This document shows, piece after piece, positions 50,055 to 62,010 of a stretch of 64,000 bases of DNA. This DNA comes from Lampris incognitus (lineage: Eukaryota > Chordata > Actinopteri > Lampriformes > Lampridae). The stretch lies in NCBI RefSeq assembly GCF_029633865.1, contig NC_079215.1:50203843-50267842 (forward strand). The letters run 5' to 3'. The notes beneath the pieces were generated by a model. The model searched no databases. It saw only the letters and a program-made list of their open reading frames with translations, and had not been told where the DNA came from. A program made the translations under genes and the position numbers. The stretch's first letter is position 1. Every line of letters begins with the position of its first letter.

Positions 50055-52363
50055 ATGTCGAAGTTTAATCCACTGGAAGAGTTTAAGTTTGCCAGCCCAG
50101 GTGAATGGCCGGAGTGGAAGCAAAGATTTTCGCGTTTCAGGACAGCCACCAAGTTCAACAAAGAGGACGGGGAAGTCCAGGTCTGTTCGCTCATTTACGA
50201 TATGGGCAGTGAGGCTGAAAAGATATTCAGCTCATTCAAGTTTGAAGAGGAGGCCCATGGGAGAGATTACAAAGCCATTTTGAAGAAATTCGACAACTAC
50301 TTCATTCCAAGACGGAATGTAATACATGAAAGCGCATGCTTTTATCAGAGGAGTCAGCTACCCGGTGAGAAAGCAGAAGCGTACATAAGAGTTCTGTATG
50401 AGCTAGTAGAGAACTGTGAGTTTGGCGACAAAAGCGATGAACACATCCGTGATAGACTGGTCATGAGTAGCAGAGATATGGAGTTGTCTAAGAGGTTTCA
50501 GCTAATCACAGACTTGACGCTAGCACAAGTCATCCAGCAAGTGCAGCAGTCCGAGGAGGTTGCTAGACAGATTAGCCTCCAGACCTACCCACCGGAGCGG
50601 CAGGTGGCTTATGTTAACGCCGACAGATGGTGAACGGAGCAACACGGGGAGGGAAACACTTCAAAAATCACATCCAAGGATGTAGGGTAGCACTCAGCAA
50701 TTTGAAAAAGGACAGGGGCTGTGCCTCATTTTCACCAATTTATTTTGACCCGCAAAACATGCTACAGGCCTGCCCCTGTCCTTTTTCAAATTACTGAGTG
50801 CTACCCTACATCCTTGGATGTGGTTTTTGAAGTATATGTTTTTTGGGGTTAGCACCACAGTAAGAGTTTCTTTTTGGGAAGGCGCATCCAACTCCTCCAT
50901 TACAAGGAAGGGTAACACGTCACGAGAAGATACAAGCAGCCCTAGAAAGGTCCAGAACTGCGGTAGGTACCGCACTCTGCACTATGATAAAAAGAAATAC
51001 CCTGCTTTTAAGAGTACATGTAAAAAGTGCAATAAGCAAGGAGGTTGGGCACGAGTGTACCATACCAAAACGCTGAATGAAGTCACAGAGTGTATGGGAC
51101 AGTTTCCGTTTCTGGGTGAAGTTAGTGAAGCAGCAAGCCAAGATAAATGGACTGTTACACTCAACATTGGAAATGTACCCCTGACTTTTAAAATAGATAC
51201 TGGGGCAAATGTGACTGTTATAAGTGAAAAGACATTCCAGACACTTCCTAGAGCCTATAGACTGGGTCCTACAGAGATACCTTTTTTGGACCAGGGGGAG
51301 AGCTCCATTGTATGGGCTGGTTCAGAGCTAATACTGTCTACAGAGACAAAGAATACACTTTCCCATATATGTGATTGGAGGAAAAGGCAGCAGTCTGCTC
51401 AGTCACCCAGAAGCAGTTAAAATTGGTTTAGTGAAGACAGTAGAGCAGGTTGGCACTGTGTTCGGAACCAGTGGCCTGCTAAAGACTGAATCTGTTAAAG
51501 TCATTCTCAAAGATGCTAAGCCATACGCAGTGCACACTGCTAGACACATACCACTGCCACTTATGCCTCTAGTTAAGAACAAGTTACACTGTTGGAAAAG
51601 GAGAGCATCGTTGAAAAGTGACAGCCCACAGAGTGGTGCACTGCCATGGCCTCAGTTCTAAAGTCTAACAGAAAAGAGGTCCGGTGCTGTGCTGATTTAA
51701 GGGAACTAAATCGTGCAGTTAAAAGGGAACGGTATGTGCTACCTACTACAGAGGAAATCATGCCATGGCTCTCAGGTGTTCTCTAAGACGCAGCCAGTGG
51801 ATTTTACCAGATTCCCCTGCATGAGGAAAGCCGCAATGTAACCATTTTCCTCACTCCCTTTGGGAGGTATGCTTTCCGCAGACTCCCATTTGGGATAACG
51901 AGTGCGCCAGAAATCTTCCAATGAAAAATGGCAGAAACTTTACAGGGGCTGGAAGAAACGGAAGTCTATATGGATGACATCCTCGTGCACGGAGAAACTG
52001 AGGCGATCCATGATAAACGTCTAAAGCAGGTACTGAAAGTGATCGAGGCAGCCGGCCTTAAATTGAACAAAGACAAATGTAAGTTCAGACAGAGACAGAT
52101 TCGCTTCCTGGAACACATATTTGAGGAGAGCGGTATGAGACCCGACCCAGAGAAAGTGGCTAGGATTAGAAATTTCCCACAACCTCATAATGTGGCAGAG
52201 CTCAAGCGGTTTCTAGGAAAGGTCAATTATACGGCCAAATTCAGAGTTCTCTACAGCAGGACAACTGCTCTATGAACTGCTGAAGTCGAAGGTGGAATGG
52301 CTGTGGGGACATGCACAGCAGACTGCCTTCCAGAGACTGAAGACTGCCTTAGCGTCAGCTTTT
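50055..52363 (+). pseudogene. Gypsy element C: gag, protease and reverse transcriptase
   Basis: The gag frame from ATG 50055 (MSKFNPLEEFKFASPGEWPE) runs ~190 residues with the retrotransposon-gag pattern (EWKQRFSRFRTATKF, FIPRRNVIHESACFYQRSQL) to a stop at 50631. After a foldback insert (50658-50833) come a degraded zinc knuckle (KSTCKKCNKQGG), protease (VPLTFKIDTGANVTVISEKT, near 51190), and RT in pieces: LPLMPLVKNKL, DFYQIPLHEESRN-like text in a broken frame, then YMDDILVHGETE near 51966, LKLNKDKCKFRQRQIRFLEH and PQPHNVAELKRFLGKVNY. It stops in early RNase H (near 52360). No LTR was found. Dead. Confidence 0.85.
50658..50833. repeat. Young foldback/MITE-like palindrome inside gypsy C
   Basis: 62-bp arms (50658-50719, 50772-50833) differ at only two positions and enclose a 52-base loop. 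The arm starts ACTTCAAAAATCACATCC. It separates gag from the zinc knuckle. I could not find a target duplication. Confidence 0.85.
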
Positions 52364-53080
52364 ATTTATTTTATTTTTTTTGCTTTGTTCTCTCTGTTTT
52401 TGTAAGTTTTTGGTGGTATTGTTTTTGGAGGTTTTTTGATATATGTTTTTGTGCTGTGGACTGGGGGAAACAGAATTTCGTTTCTTTTGTGTACGTAGTA
52501 CATAATATGAAAGTATGTTTTATGTTTTACTCCATCTAACAGCCAATGAAGCAAAATAAATTGACTTTAGTTCTCTTTTGTAGTTCCCTGGTGAATTGTA
52601 CATGAACATCCCTTCTGTTAGTGTAGGGGTTGAAGGTATACACTAATTTAAGTTAACATGGCAAAAACTGCCTAACATTTCACTGTGTTAGCATTGCAGT
52701 TTGAATAAAATGCTGTGCATTGAGCTTGTCTGGGTTTGGTGTTAATTGATTTGTATGAGCTACAGTGCCTAGCTACAATCTTCTGGCAATTATTTGGCAA
52801 CATGATTGCATACATAGTCAGAATGTAACATACATGTTAACAGATGGATTTTAAAACCCTTTATTTACATAATAAACATCTAGCTATTTGTACTCAGATG
52901 TCATATATGGTCTGAAAAATCTACCGAGAAGTCTGGAAATTGGAGTCTGGAAAAGTATGGAATTTTGAAATGGAAAATATGTAGGAACCCTACACTCATG
53001 ATTGGTTTTAATGTCCCAGAAAATGATCGAACATGGGAAATTTTATTGCTTTTGAAGGACATCCTAGAATTGTTCAAAGC
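52364..53080. other. T-rich and unique DNA, no gene recognised
   Basis: 52364-52560 is T-rich and includes GAATTTCGTTTCTTTTGTGT, like the 3' end of an L2-like element. 52560-53080 has no repeat partner or coding motif. Confidence 0.35.
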
Positions 53081-53084
53081 CTCT

Positions 53085-53858
53085 ATTGTAGATGCGGCAG
53101 GCGGGAGCTGTGGTTATAAGGTCATCGGTGCCTGTCGAGGCAGCAACCTAAAAACTGGCGGTGAGGGAAGTTGTCAGGCTGAAGAAGGAGGCCTTTTGGA
53201 CTTGGTTGGCCCAGGGGTCTCCTGAAGCAGCACACAGGTACCGGGAGGCCAGAAGGGCTGCCGCTTCAGCGGTCGCGGAAGCAAAAACTTGGGTGTGAGA
53301 GGAGGTCGGCGAGGCTATGGAGGAGGACTTTCGGTTGGCCTCAAGGAAGTTCTGGCAAACCATCCGGCGACTCAGGAAGGGAAAGCAGGGCTTGACTCGG
53401 GCTGTGTTCAGCCGGGGAGGAGAACTGTTGACCCGGACTGGGGATGTTGTCGAGCGGTGGAAAGAACACTTTGAGGAGCTCCCGAACCCGACTAACACGT
53501 CCTCAGTGGAGGTAGAGTCTGAAGACTCAGGGGCAGCCCCACCCATATCCCTGGCAGAGGTCTCTGAGGTAGTTAAAAAGCTCCTGGGTGTGGATGAGAT
53601 TCGCCCTGAAATGCTGAAGTCTCTGGACATTGTTGGGCTGTCTTGGTTGACACACCTCTTCAGTGTCACGTGGAGGTCGGGGACAGTACCTGTGGAGTAG
53701 CAGACTGGGGGTGGTGATTCCCACATTCAAAAAGGGGGACCGGAGGGTGTGCTCCAATTATTGGGGCATCACATTGCTCAGCCTCCCTGGGAAAGTCTAC
53801 TCTAGGGTGCTCGAAAGGAGGCTCCAACCAATTGTTGAACCTCAGATCCAGGAGTAAC
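53085..53858 (+). pseudogene. LINE family F, N-terminal part of the reverse transcriptase (copy 4)
   Basis: Covers the region upstream of that in the other copies: FWTWLAQGSPEAAHRYREAR in shifted frames, VGEAMEEDFRLASRKFWQTI, ELLTRTGDVVERWKEHFEEL, EIRPEMLKSLDIVGLSWLTH, FKKGDRRVCSNYWGITLLSL and KVYSRVLERRLQPIVEPQIQ. It breaks off before the catalytic box. Together with 13566 and 40546 it shows the family's layout. Confidence 0.82.
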
Positions 53859-53859
53859 A

Positions 53860-54285
53860 TTGCGGATCCTGTCCATTTTAAGTTAGCTTGGGCATGGTTG
53901 ATCAAAGCAGGTGTGGCTCATTACATAACCAAGCCTCCATAGGTATTCAAATCAACACAGGGATTTTCAGAACACATCCACCAATATGTGAAGAAATCTA
54001 GCTGCGACTATAGTCAATTACGAACTCTAGTTTTCATAAAATGCAGAACTGAACTCCCAACTGCTCTCACATTTTGCATCAAAGTTCTACCAAAATCGGT
54101 ATACAAGTTAATTTATTTTGTAGACATGAAAAGTTGAGGAAGGTTTTTGCCAATTTAAAAAAATTGAGCCCACGGTGATTATAAACCACTTACTGTAAAT
54201 TGTACTGGACACCAAAAGTGTAACAACTCTCAAAACTTACACGTCAAGCAGAATACTATTTTTTTCCCCTCAGAATTTCTTCATG
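53860..54285. other. No gene recognised
   Basis: AT-rich sequence between the LINE F fragment and a Penelope-like terminal repeat. Confidence 0.4.
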
Positions 54286-54652
54286 CATGCTCATTAATCC
54301 AGGTAAGAAAATCAAAGAAAGCTGAATCAATTCATCTGTGATATGCTTATCAACAGATACGTTTCATCACTTAGCACTCATCTAAGTGACCTCTTCAGTC
54401 TAAACTGAATGCAGGTATCCCCACCCTTATAAACAATACAGTTGCATGATGACCGAAACCAATGATCGGTTTCGTATGCAAATATGGGCATGACCATTAA
54501 CTACAGTTTCAATGGCCATGTGTACTATTCACAGAAGATTTGGGAATGTTTGCAATCTCAGCATCTCGGTTGCTTTCAAACCCCAAAACATGCTGTGGCA
54601 GAAGTTGGTCCACCCCAAGGATCTGGTCCCCCGGCACAAACAGAGCAATATA

Positions 54653-55875
54653 CACTCACTGGCCACTTTATTAGGTACACCTTGCTAGTACCGGGTTGGA
54701 CCCCCTTTTGCCTTCAGAACTGCCTTAATCCTTCGTGGCGTAGATTCAACAAGGTACTGGAAACATTCCTCAGAGAGTTTGGTCCATATTGACATGATAG
54801 CATCACGCAGTTGCTGCAGATTTGTCGGCTGCACATCCATGATGCGAATCTCCCGGTCCACCACATCCCAAAGGTGCTCTATTGGATTGAGATCTGGTGA
54901 CTGTGGAGGCCATTTGAGTACAGTGAACTCATTGTCATGTTCAAGAAACCAGTCTGAGATGATTCGAGCTGTATGACATGGCGCGTTATCCTGCTGGAAG
55001 TAGCCATCAGAAGATGGGAACACTGTGGTCATAAAGGGATGGACATGGTCAGCAACAATACTCAGGTAGGCTGTGGCGTTGACACGATGCTCAATTGGTA
55101 CTAAGGGGCCCAAAGTGTGCCAAGAAAATATCCCCCACACCATTACACCACCACCACCACCAGCCTGAACCGTTGATACAAGGCAGGATGGATCCATGCT
55201 TTCATGTTGTTGACGCCAAATTCTGACCCTACCATCCGAATGTCGCAGCAGAAATCGAGACTCATCAGACCAGGCAACGTTTTTCCAATCTTCTATTGTC
55301 CAATTTTGGTGAGCCTGTGCGAATTGTAGCCTCAGTTTCCTGTTCTTAGCTGACAGGAGTGGCACCCGGTGTGGTCTTCTGCTGCTGTAGCCCATCTGCC
55401 TCAAGGTTCGACGTGTTGTGCGTTCAGAGATGCTCTTCTGCATACCTCGGTTGTAATGAGTGGTTATTTGAGTTACTGTTGCCTTTCTATCAGCTCGAAT
55501 CAGTCTGGCCATTCTCCTCTGACCTCTGGCATTAACGAGGCATTTTGGCCCACAGAACTGCCGCTCACTGGATATTTTCTCTTTTTCAGACCATTCTCTG
55601 TAAACCCTAGAGATGGTTGTGCATGAAAATCCCAGTAGATCAGCAGTTTCTGAAATACTCAGACCAGCCCGTCTGGCACCAACAACCATGCCACGGTCAA
55701 AGTCACTTAAATCACCTTTCTTCCCCATTCTGATGCTCGGTTTGAACTGCAGCAGATCGTCTTGACCATGTCTACATGCCTAAATGCATTGAGTTGCTGC
55801 CGTGTGATTGGCTGGTTAGAAATTTGCGTTAACGAGCAGTTGGACAGGTGTGCCTAATAAAGTGGCCGGTGAGTG
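54653..55875 (-). mobile_element. Tc1/mariner transposon, complete
   Basis: 1,223 bp flanked by TA (54651-54652 and 55876-55877). The ends are inverted repeats of about 30 bp: CACTCACTGGCCACTTTATT on the left and CACTCACCGGCCACTTTATT read from the right. The undisturbed target (GCAATATAGTGTACG) is seen in the sister Penelope copy at 59926. It holds one intact transposase gene. Confidence 0.95.
54685..55728 (-). CDS. Tc1/mariner transposase, intact, DD36E spacing
   Basis: 347 residues from a true ATG to TAG, full length for the superfamily. N-terminal paired helix-turn-helix region ([20 protein letters not shown], then [16 protein letters not shown]). The catalytic triad is visible: WSDESRF (first Asp), [10 protein letters not shown] (second Asp) and [12 protein letters not shown] (Glu). 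I count 36 residues between the second Asp and the Glu, not the 34 of classical Tc1, matching the DD36E group (described as Incomer). [13 protein letters not shown] segment lies between the first two Asp. There are no stops, so it could still be, or recently was, active. Confidence 0.92.
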   Translation of the reverse strand: MGKKGDLSDFDRGMVVGARRAGLSISETADLLGFSCTTISRVYREWSEKEKISSERQFCGPKCLVNARGQRRMARLIRADRKATVTQITTHYNRGMQKSISERTTRRTLRQMGYSSRRPHRVPLLSAKNRKLRLQFAQAHQNWTIEDWKNVAWSDESRFLLRHSDGRVRIWRQQHESMDPSCLVSTVQAGGGGGVMVWGIFSWHTLGPLVPIEHRVNATAYLSIVADHVHPFMTTVFPSSDGYFQQDNAPCHTARIISDWFLEHDNEFTVLKWPPQSPDLNPIEHLWDVVDREIRIMDVQPTNLQQLRDAIMSIWTKLSEECFQYLVESTPRRIKAVLKAKGGPTRY

Positions 55876-56283
55876 TAGTGTACGCTGTTAAATGCCAGGA
55901 GGATTGCCATGACTTGTACATTGGGGAAACTAAACAGACGCTGGCCAAGAGAATGGCAAAACACAGGAGAGCGAATGCGTCAGGACTCCGCAGTCTACAG
56001 CCATCTACAGGCCAGGGGCCACTCTTTCAAGGATGAGGATGTGCACATCCTTGATAGGGAGGAACGCTGGTTTGTATCCAGATGAACTGATTCAACTTTT
56101 CTTTGATTTCCTCAGAATTCTATCTCCAAAATATATTGGCACTATTTAAGGTTAGAAAAAGATTTTTTTCCCGAATCCATATCACTATTTTATCTTCAAA
56201 ATCTTCACATTCAATTCATCATTCCAGCTAAAAAAAACGAAAGAAAAAAAAACGAAAAATAAGAGTAATGGCATACAATGTCT

Positions 56284-56875
56284 TGATGCATGCTTAATAA
56301 TCCAGTTAAGAAAGTCAAAGAAGGTCCCAAAACAGTGCACCAGCCAATTGAAAAGAGGAGAAGGACAACAGCTGCCAAAGTGTAAACCAGTGGTGATTCC
56401 GTATGTGGCAGGAGTGTCGGAAAAGTTGAGATGCATATTTTCCAAACACCGCGTCTCAGTTGCTCTTTGGCCGCTCTTTAAAGGATGAGGATGTGCACAT
56501 CCTTGATAGGAAGGAACACTGGTTTGGACGGGGAGTCAAAGAGGCCGTCGAGGGAACGACCATCCCTGAAGCGGGGGGGGGGGGGGGGGGTTAAGAGTAC
56601 ATCTGTCGCCAACTTACAATGCTGTGATTGCAAACTTTCCCAAATCCTCTGGAATAGTACATATGGCCATTGTAACTCTAGTTAATGGTTACGCCCATAT
56701 TTGCAAATGAAACTCGTCGTTGGTTTCGGTCATTTTGCAGCTGTATTGTTTATATGGGGTGGAGATACCTGCAGTCAGTTGAGACTGAAGAGGTCCCCTT
56801 AGTTGGGTGATGAAACGTATCTGTCAATAAATGTTGTATCCAGATGAACTGATTCAACCCTCTTTGACTGAATGG
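56284..56875 (+). pseudogene. Penelope-like element P7
   Basis: Starts CTTGATGCATGCTTAATAAT, then the RT-nuclease linker (KTVHQPIEKRRRTT-type text), a deletion removing the GIY-YIG core, then DEDVHILDRKEHWF and a G-run (56576-56590), and a plus-oriented terminal repeat to 56875. The core deletion is between TCTCAGTTGCTCTT and GGCCGCTCTTTAA. Confidence 0.78.
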
Positions 56876-56899
56876 CATATATGTGATATTGTGCCATTC

Positions 56900-57770
56900 A
56901 CAGTTACTGCTTCTGTACTGATAAGCAAAACTTTTACGTAGAATACCATGACAATCATCCATATTTTCTCAGATCAGAATATTCTAATTGATATTGAATA
57001 CATGGATGATAAGGAGTGAGCAGAGAATCATGTTGCTGGCTACGTTTTTGACAATATTAGTTCACTTTAGTTATAAAGTTTGCCATTGTCTCCTCTGTTC
57101 ATGCAGATTCCTCATTAACAGTGGCAAAAGATCTTGGACAATAAGACTGCCAAAGATCTCTAAAATGCACCAGCTTTTCGCACCATCTTCTTTCTATCCA
57201 TCTGTCTCTGCAAGCTCATAATAATAATATCAACACTATGTGGCAAACTAATAATGTCTTCAGTTTTTCATTTTTGGGCAAATTAGTATTAGAGTTTGCC
57301 CCTGTTCATAGCTGCATGTGGCTATGATTTTTTTTTTAATTATTATTATTTTTATACACTGTCACCTCCAGAATTTGGCAGCACACGAGGATGTTTTAAT
57401 TTTCGTTCATAAATACAACTATGGATACAGCAGGGAGTACCAGAATAGTATTCCCTATTGTGAGGGTGTGTGAAGCTGAATGGAGGGGGTACTCCTGGTG
57501 ACATAATCCGCTCTTGGGTAATTGCCAATTCAAACACCAGGGGGAACCACAGCAAGAAGCTAATGTCATCTCAAACCAATGAACCACTTGCCACTACTCC
57601 ACGGGCCAGCAGGTGGGGCCCTTTGTAGACTTCTGTTTTACAAAACGTACATGTTTTAAATTGTTCAATGTCAACCTTATTTTGTGGCAGCAATTACAAA
57701 CAAGAATTTTTGCTCAGATCTCTGTGCCCTTTGGAATACTGCTGGAAACGTTCCCATCTTATTCAGGTTA
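56900..57770. other. No gene recognised
   Basis: Unique AT-rich DNA. Frames up to 77 codons have no motif. Confidence 0.4.
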
Positions 57771-57772
57771 GT

Positions 57773-58665
57773 GTCTTGATGCATGCTCAATCCAGGTAAG
57801 AAAGTCAATGAAGGCTGAATTAGTTCACCTGGATACAACATTTATTGACAGATATGTTTCATCACTCATCCAAGTAACCTTAGCTGACAGCAGGTATCCC
57901 CACCCTTATAAACAACACAGCTGGATAACGACCGAAACCACCGACCAGTTTCATATGCAAATAAGGGTGTGACCATTAACTAAAGTTTCAACGGCCCTGT
58001 GTGCTAGTCACAGAGGATTTGGGAATGTTTGCAATCACAGTATATACTCTTAGCCCCCCCCCCCGGTTCAGGGATGGTCGTTCCCTCTTAACATAGATGG
58101 CCTCTTTGACTCAAACAAGCATTCCTCCCTATTAAGGATGTGCACATCCTCATCCTTGAAAGAGTGGCCACTGGCCTGTAGATGGCTGTAGACTGCGGAG
58201 TCCTGGCCTGGCGTGCTAGCTCTCCTGTGTTGTGCCATTCTCTTGGCCAGCGTCTGTTTAGTTTCCCCAATGTACAAGTCACGGCAATCCTCCTGGCACT
58301 TAACCGCGTAAACTACATTACACTGTTTATGCCAGGGGACCCCGATCCTTGGGGTGGACCAACTTCTGGCGCAGCGTGTTTTGGGGTTTGAACAAAACTG
58401 AGACGCAGTGTTTGGAAAATATGGGTCTCAGATTTTACAACACTCCCGCACATACGTAATCACCACTGGTTTACGCTTAGGCAGCTGTTGTCCTTCTTCT
58501 CTCTTCGATTGGCTGGTGCACTGTTTAGTCATCCTCCTGGCTTTGACAAATGCCCAGTTAGGATAACCACACTTAACCAAGGCCTGTTTAATGTGGGATT
58601 TCTCCCCTTCTCTGGCCGCTGTATTGGTGGGGACGTTGTCAGCTCGTAAGGTCTCAGGATGTACC
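57773..58665 (-). pseudogene. Penelope-like element P8
   Basis: 57773-58045 is a minus-oriented terminal repeat. 58060-58330 encodes the nuclease on the minus strand (MYIGETKQTLAKRMAQHRRA, GHSFKDEDVHILNREE). 58430-58665 encodes the RT end: TLRADNVPTNTAAREGEKSH, IKQALVKCGYPNWAFVKARR. It is 5'-truncated at the ADNVPT segment. Confidence 0.85.
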
Positions 58666-58679
58666 ACATTTCACCGACC

Positions 58680-59560
58680 ACATTAACTCAGACAGTAATT
58701 ACCCACATTAAACCACAATGCTTTGGGAGCGCTAAGGAAAGGCAATGGTGTTACTTAGTAGTAGTAGTTCACATCTATCAAAAACCACATAAAACAAGAA
58801 AAAAGTACTTCATATATACTTTATTTTTTTTGGGGGGGGGATTTTCCCCACTTTTTCTCCCCAATTGTATCTGGCCAATTATCCCACTCTTCCAAGCCTT
58901 CCCGATCACTGCTCCACCCCCTCTGAAGATGCGGGGAGGCCTGCAGACTACCACATGCCTCCTCCAATACATGTGGCGTCATCAGCCACTTTATAAGTGA
59001 CAGTGAGGAGTTTCGCCAGGCAGACGTAGCATGTGGGAGGGTCACGCTATTCCCCCCAGTTCCCCCTCCCCCCCGAACAGATGCCCTGACCGACCAGAGG
59101 AGGCGCTACAGCGATGACCAGGACACTTACCCACATCCGGCTTCCCACCCGCAGACACTGCCAATTGTGTCTGTAGGAACACCCAACCAAGCTGGAGGTA
59201 AAACAGGGATTCGAACCAGGATCCCCGTTTTGGTCAGCAACGGAATAGACTGCTGCGTTACCTGGATGCCACTTTGACGATATTTTTGTTTAGGTTTTCA
59301 TTTGTAATGTAGTTCGGCCAGAGGGGCCTATTATTCTTGAATTCAGTGGCAGTTGGAAGAATGACGAAGGTTCAGATTTTTATAAAACATTACAGAGCAC
59401 AAAAGGCTGTAATTTGAATTTGTGAATACCCACTGCCTACGCAGACAATGACCTCACTGCACGTCACTGCTATATACTAAGAGAAACATTTGACTAATTG
59501 ACGCTACTCTACGCAACTGTTCCAACTTGCATCCAAATTCGACATCAGAACAGACTCATG
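58680..59560 (+). repeat. Dispersed repeat B, copy 2, with a SINE inside
   Basis: Matches 6870-7139 and 7506-7560. Here the break is at 58823, where a family A SINE entered, whereas copy 1 was entered by a family C SINE at another point. It lies exactly between two inverted, 5'-truncated Penelope copies. Confidence 0.7.
58823..59270 (-). repeat. tRNA-headed SINE, family A, copy 4
   Basis: Minus-strand copy with ATTCGAACC (inverted B box) near 59209. ACTTT flanks it at 58818-58822 and 59271-59275. Interrupts repeat B copy 2. Confidence 0.82.
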
Positions 59561-59587
59561 AACGGAACGCATTCGTAACCCAGATAC

Positions 59588-60465
59588 TACCTGTACCACC
59601 GAGCTGACAACGTCCCCACAGACACAGCGGCTGCGGAAGGGGAGAAATCCCACTTTGAACAGGCCTTGGTTAAGTGTGGTTATCCTAACTGGGCATTTGA
59701 CAAAGCCAGGAAGACTCCCAAACAGTGCACCAGCCAATTGAAGAGAGGAGAAGGACAACAGCTCCTAAGCATAAACCAGTGGTGATTCTGTATGTGGCGA
59801 GCGTGTCAGAAAAGCGGAGACGCGTATTTTCCAAGCACCGCATCTCAGTTGCTTTCAAATCCCAAAACATGCTGCTCCAGAAGTTGGTCCACCCCAAGGA
59901 TTGGGTCCCCTGGCACAAACAGAGCAATATAGTGTACGCTGTTAAGTGCCAGGAGGATTGCAGTGACTTGTACACTGGAGAAACTAAATAGACACTGGCC
60001 AAGAGGATGGCACAACACAGGAGAGCTAGCACGTCAGGCCAGGACTCCGCAGTCTACAGCCATCTACAGGCCAGTGGCCACTCTTTCAGGGATGAGGATA
60101 TTCACATCCTTGATATGGACGAACGCTGGTTTGAACGGGGAGTCAAAGAGGCCATCTATGTGAAGAGGGAACGACCATCCCTGAACCGAGGGGGGGGGGG
60201 GGGGCGAAGAGTACATCTGTCACCATCTTAGAATGCTGTGGTTGCAAACGTTCCCAAATCCTCTGTGACTAGTAGACATGGCCATTGAAACTCTAGTTAA
60301 TGGTCACACCCAAATTTGCATATGAAACTGGTCGTTGTTTTCGGTCGTTATGTAACTGTATTGTTTATCAGGGGTGGGGATACCTGCAGTCAGTTTATAG
60401 GTCACTTAGTTGAGTGATCTGTAAATAAACTTTGTATCGAGATGAACTGATTCAACCTTCTTTGA
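59588..60465 (+). pseudogene. Penelope-like element P9, best nuclease copy
   Basis: Plus strand. The RT end (YHRADNVPTDTAAAEGEKSH, KCGYPNWAFDKARKTPKQCT) is followed by KHKPVVILYVASVSEKRRRV, VHPKDWVPWHKQSNIVYAVK, CQEDCSDLYTGETK, then after a stop LAKRMAQHRRASTSGQDSAV, YSHLQASGHSFRDEDIHILD and the basic end. The YIG motif reads YTG here. A G-run and the terminal repeat (60190-60465) follow. 5'-truncated at almost the same codon as P8. Confidence 0.87.
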
Positions 60466-60469
60466 TATT

Positions 60470-61850
60470 TAGATTATACTTGATGCAAGTACCTCTGCAA
60501 CTATTCGTCTGTAAGATGTCATCTCATTTGTTTGTGGCTATGAGTGAAATTTATCATTGCACACTGAACTTTCCTGTGGCATTTGGAGTATAAGTTCAAA
60601 TTGGTCTGTATTTTCTTTGAAAATGTCAACTGCAATGTCACTGTGTGGCAGTGACACCAGAGATGAATGTTTTAACTTTAAAATAGCCAACATTTGATGA
60701 AAGCGCCCCAGTTTCCTATGTAGAATACTAAAATGTGTGCCACTTGTTTTCAAAGTATTACCACTGCCTTTATTGGCTCCACTATGATAGAACAGTAATA
60801 GGACAGTCTGTCTTTACTCAGCAAGTTTGCTAGCTGCATTTATATCACTAGTAGTTTTGTTTTTAATAGCTATACATTGTTCACTTCTCACTCCACATAA
60901 GATACATTCATGTACCTTTTAAGAAATCATTGAAGGAGTAAAGAAATATAATCTTTGTTTACATTTGACTTCCATTACGCGATGCAATACACAAAATGTA
61001 GGGTAATGTTTGTTACATGATTGTGTAACCTTTTTTTTTGAGGGAAAAAAAAAAATTCTCAAACCATTGAAAACTATTCAGAACAACCCAATGTTGTGCT
61101 GTTGATAAGTAACATAGTTGTCTTGACTTCTCTATTGTGTTTTGCAAGCCTCTTGGAACCTTATTTTAATTTTAGCTTTCTCGTCACATTATGGAAGAAA
61201 CTAGCTGTGTTGCCTGTATAAATGTAACCCTGTATGTGTCTGCAATTTAACATGAAATACAGTAATGCTTCAATAGCCAATGTTTTATCCATTTCTTTTT
61301 ATTTACTCAGTCAATGAAACCTTACCAGGCTGTGACCTGTGTGGTGTAATTAAATATGTGAGTCATCCTCAAAAACTTACCTGGCAGGTCAAGAGGATTC
61401 TTTGAAGTACGAAATTGAAATCGGCCATTGAGCAGAATTTGGACATTTTTTGTTAGTGGCGAGGTCCACCGCTGCAAATTATGCGTCTCTTCGGCAAAGC
61501 TGATATGCTCCAAGGATTTATAACTGCCTTTGCACTTTGACCATGCAAAAGATAAATGAAGTACTTTCTAGCTATGTTTTAGTAATATGAAAAATGAGCC
61601 ATCATCAGTCCAAATCAAACTGATTTGAAAATTGAAATACTTGGAGCAGTAGGTCTACAGAACGAGTAGAGTGATTGTCAATCAACTAGACAAACTGGAT
61701 TCAAGCCCACCTGTTGACAAGCATCTCCTTTGGTGAAGGGATCTTGAGCTGAATGCTAAATCGCTACCTGCTTCAAGGGTGCTGTTGTTTAGCTCGTTAT
61801 GCACCTTGACCTCCCTCAGGAGGTAGCGAGGTAAAGAGACACACATTTTT
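60470..61850. other. Unique AT-rich DNA, no gene recognised
   Basis: The longest frames (60538-60753 and 61322-61513, minus) have 63-71 codons and no motif. 61366-61386 (CATCCTCAAAAACTTACCTG) reads as an inverted splice donor, CAGGTAAG, on the minus strand. Confidence 0.35.
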
Positions 61851-62010
61851 TCTTAAAATTTACAATTTCATTTAGCAGACTTTTATCTAAAGCAACATAC
61901 ATGCGAGAGTTAATACAACACAAGCAAGGATCTAGTCAGGAGGCAACAACGCCAATGTCAAAAAAAAACTAGGTTCAAGTTCGATAGGACATATAGGTGT
62001 CAACAGGCAG
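61850..62010 (+). repeat. LINE G-type 3' end fragment
   Basis: TTTCATTTAGCAGACTTTTA then AAAGCAACATACA resembles the 3' end of LINE G (42275-42330). A still shorter piece lies at 19165-19205. Confidence 0.6.

Larger units (their letters stand above)
54287..56110 (+). pseudogene. Penelope-like element P6, split by a mariner element
   Basis: A minus-oriented terminal repeat (54287-54545) precedes a plus-strand coding fragment that starts near 54560 (VAFKPQNMLWQKLVHPKDLV-type text) and stops at 54650. It resumes at 55878 with VYAVKCQEDCHDLYIGETKQ and TLAKRMAKHRRANASG, an intact-looking GIY-YIG core (LYIG), and GHSFKDEDVHILDREER in a shifted frame. It ends in a short terminal-repeat piece (GATGAACTGATTCAAC). 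The gap is exactly the Tc1/mariner insertion. Confidence 0.85.
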
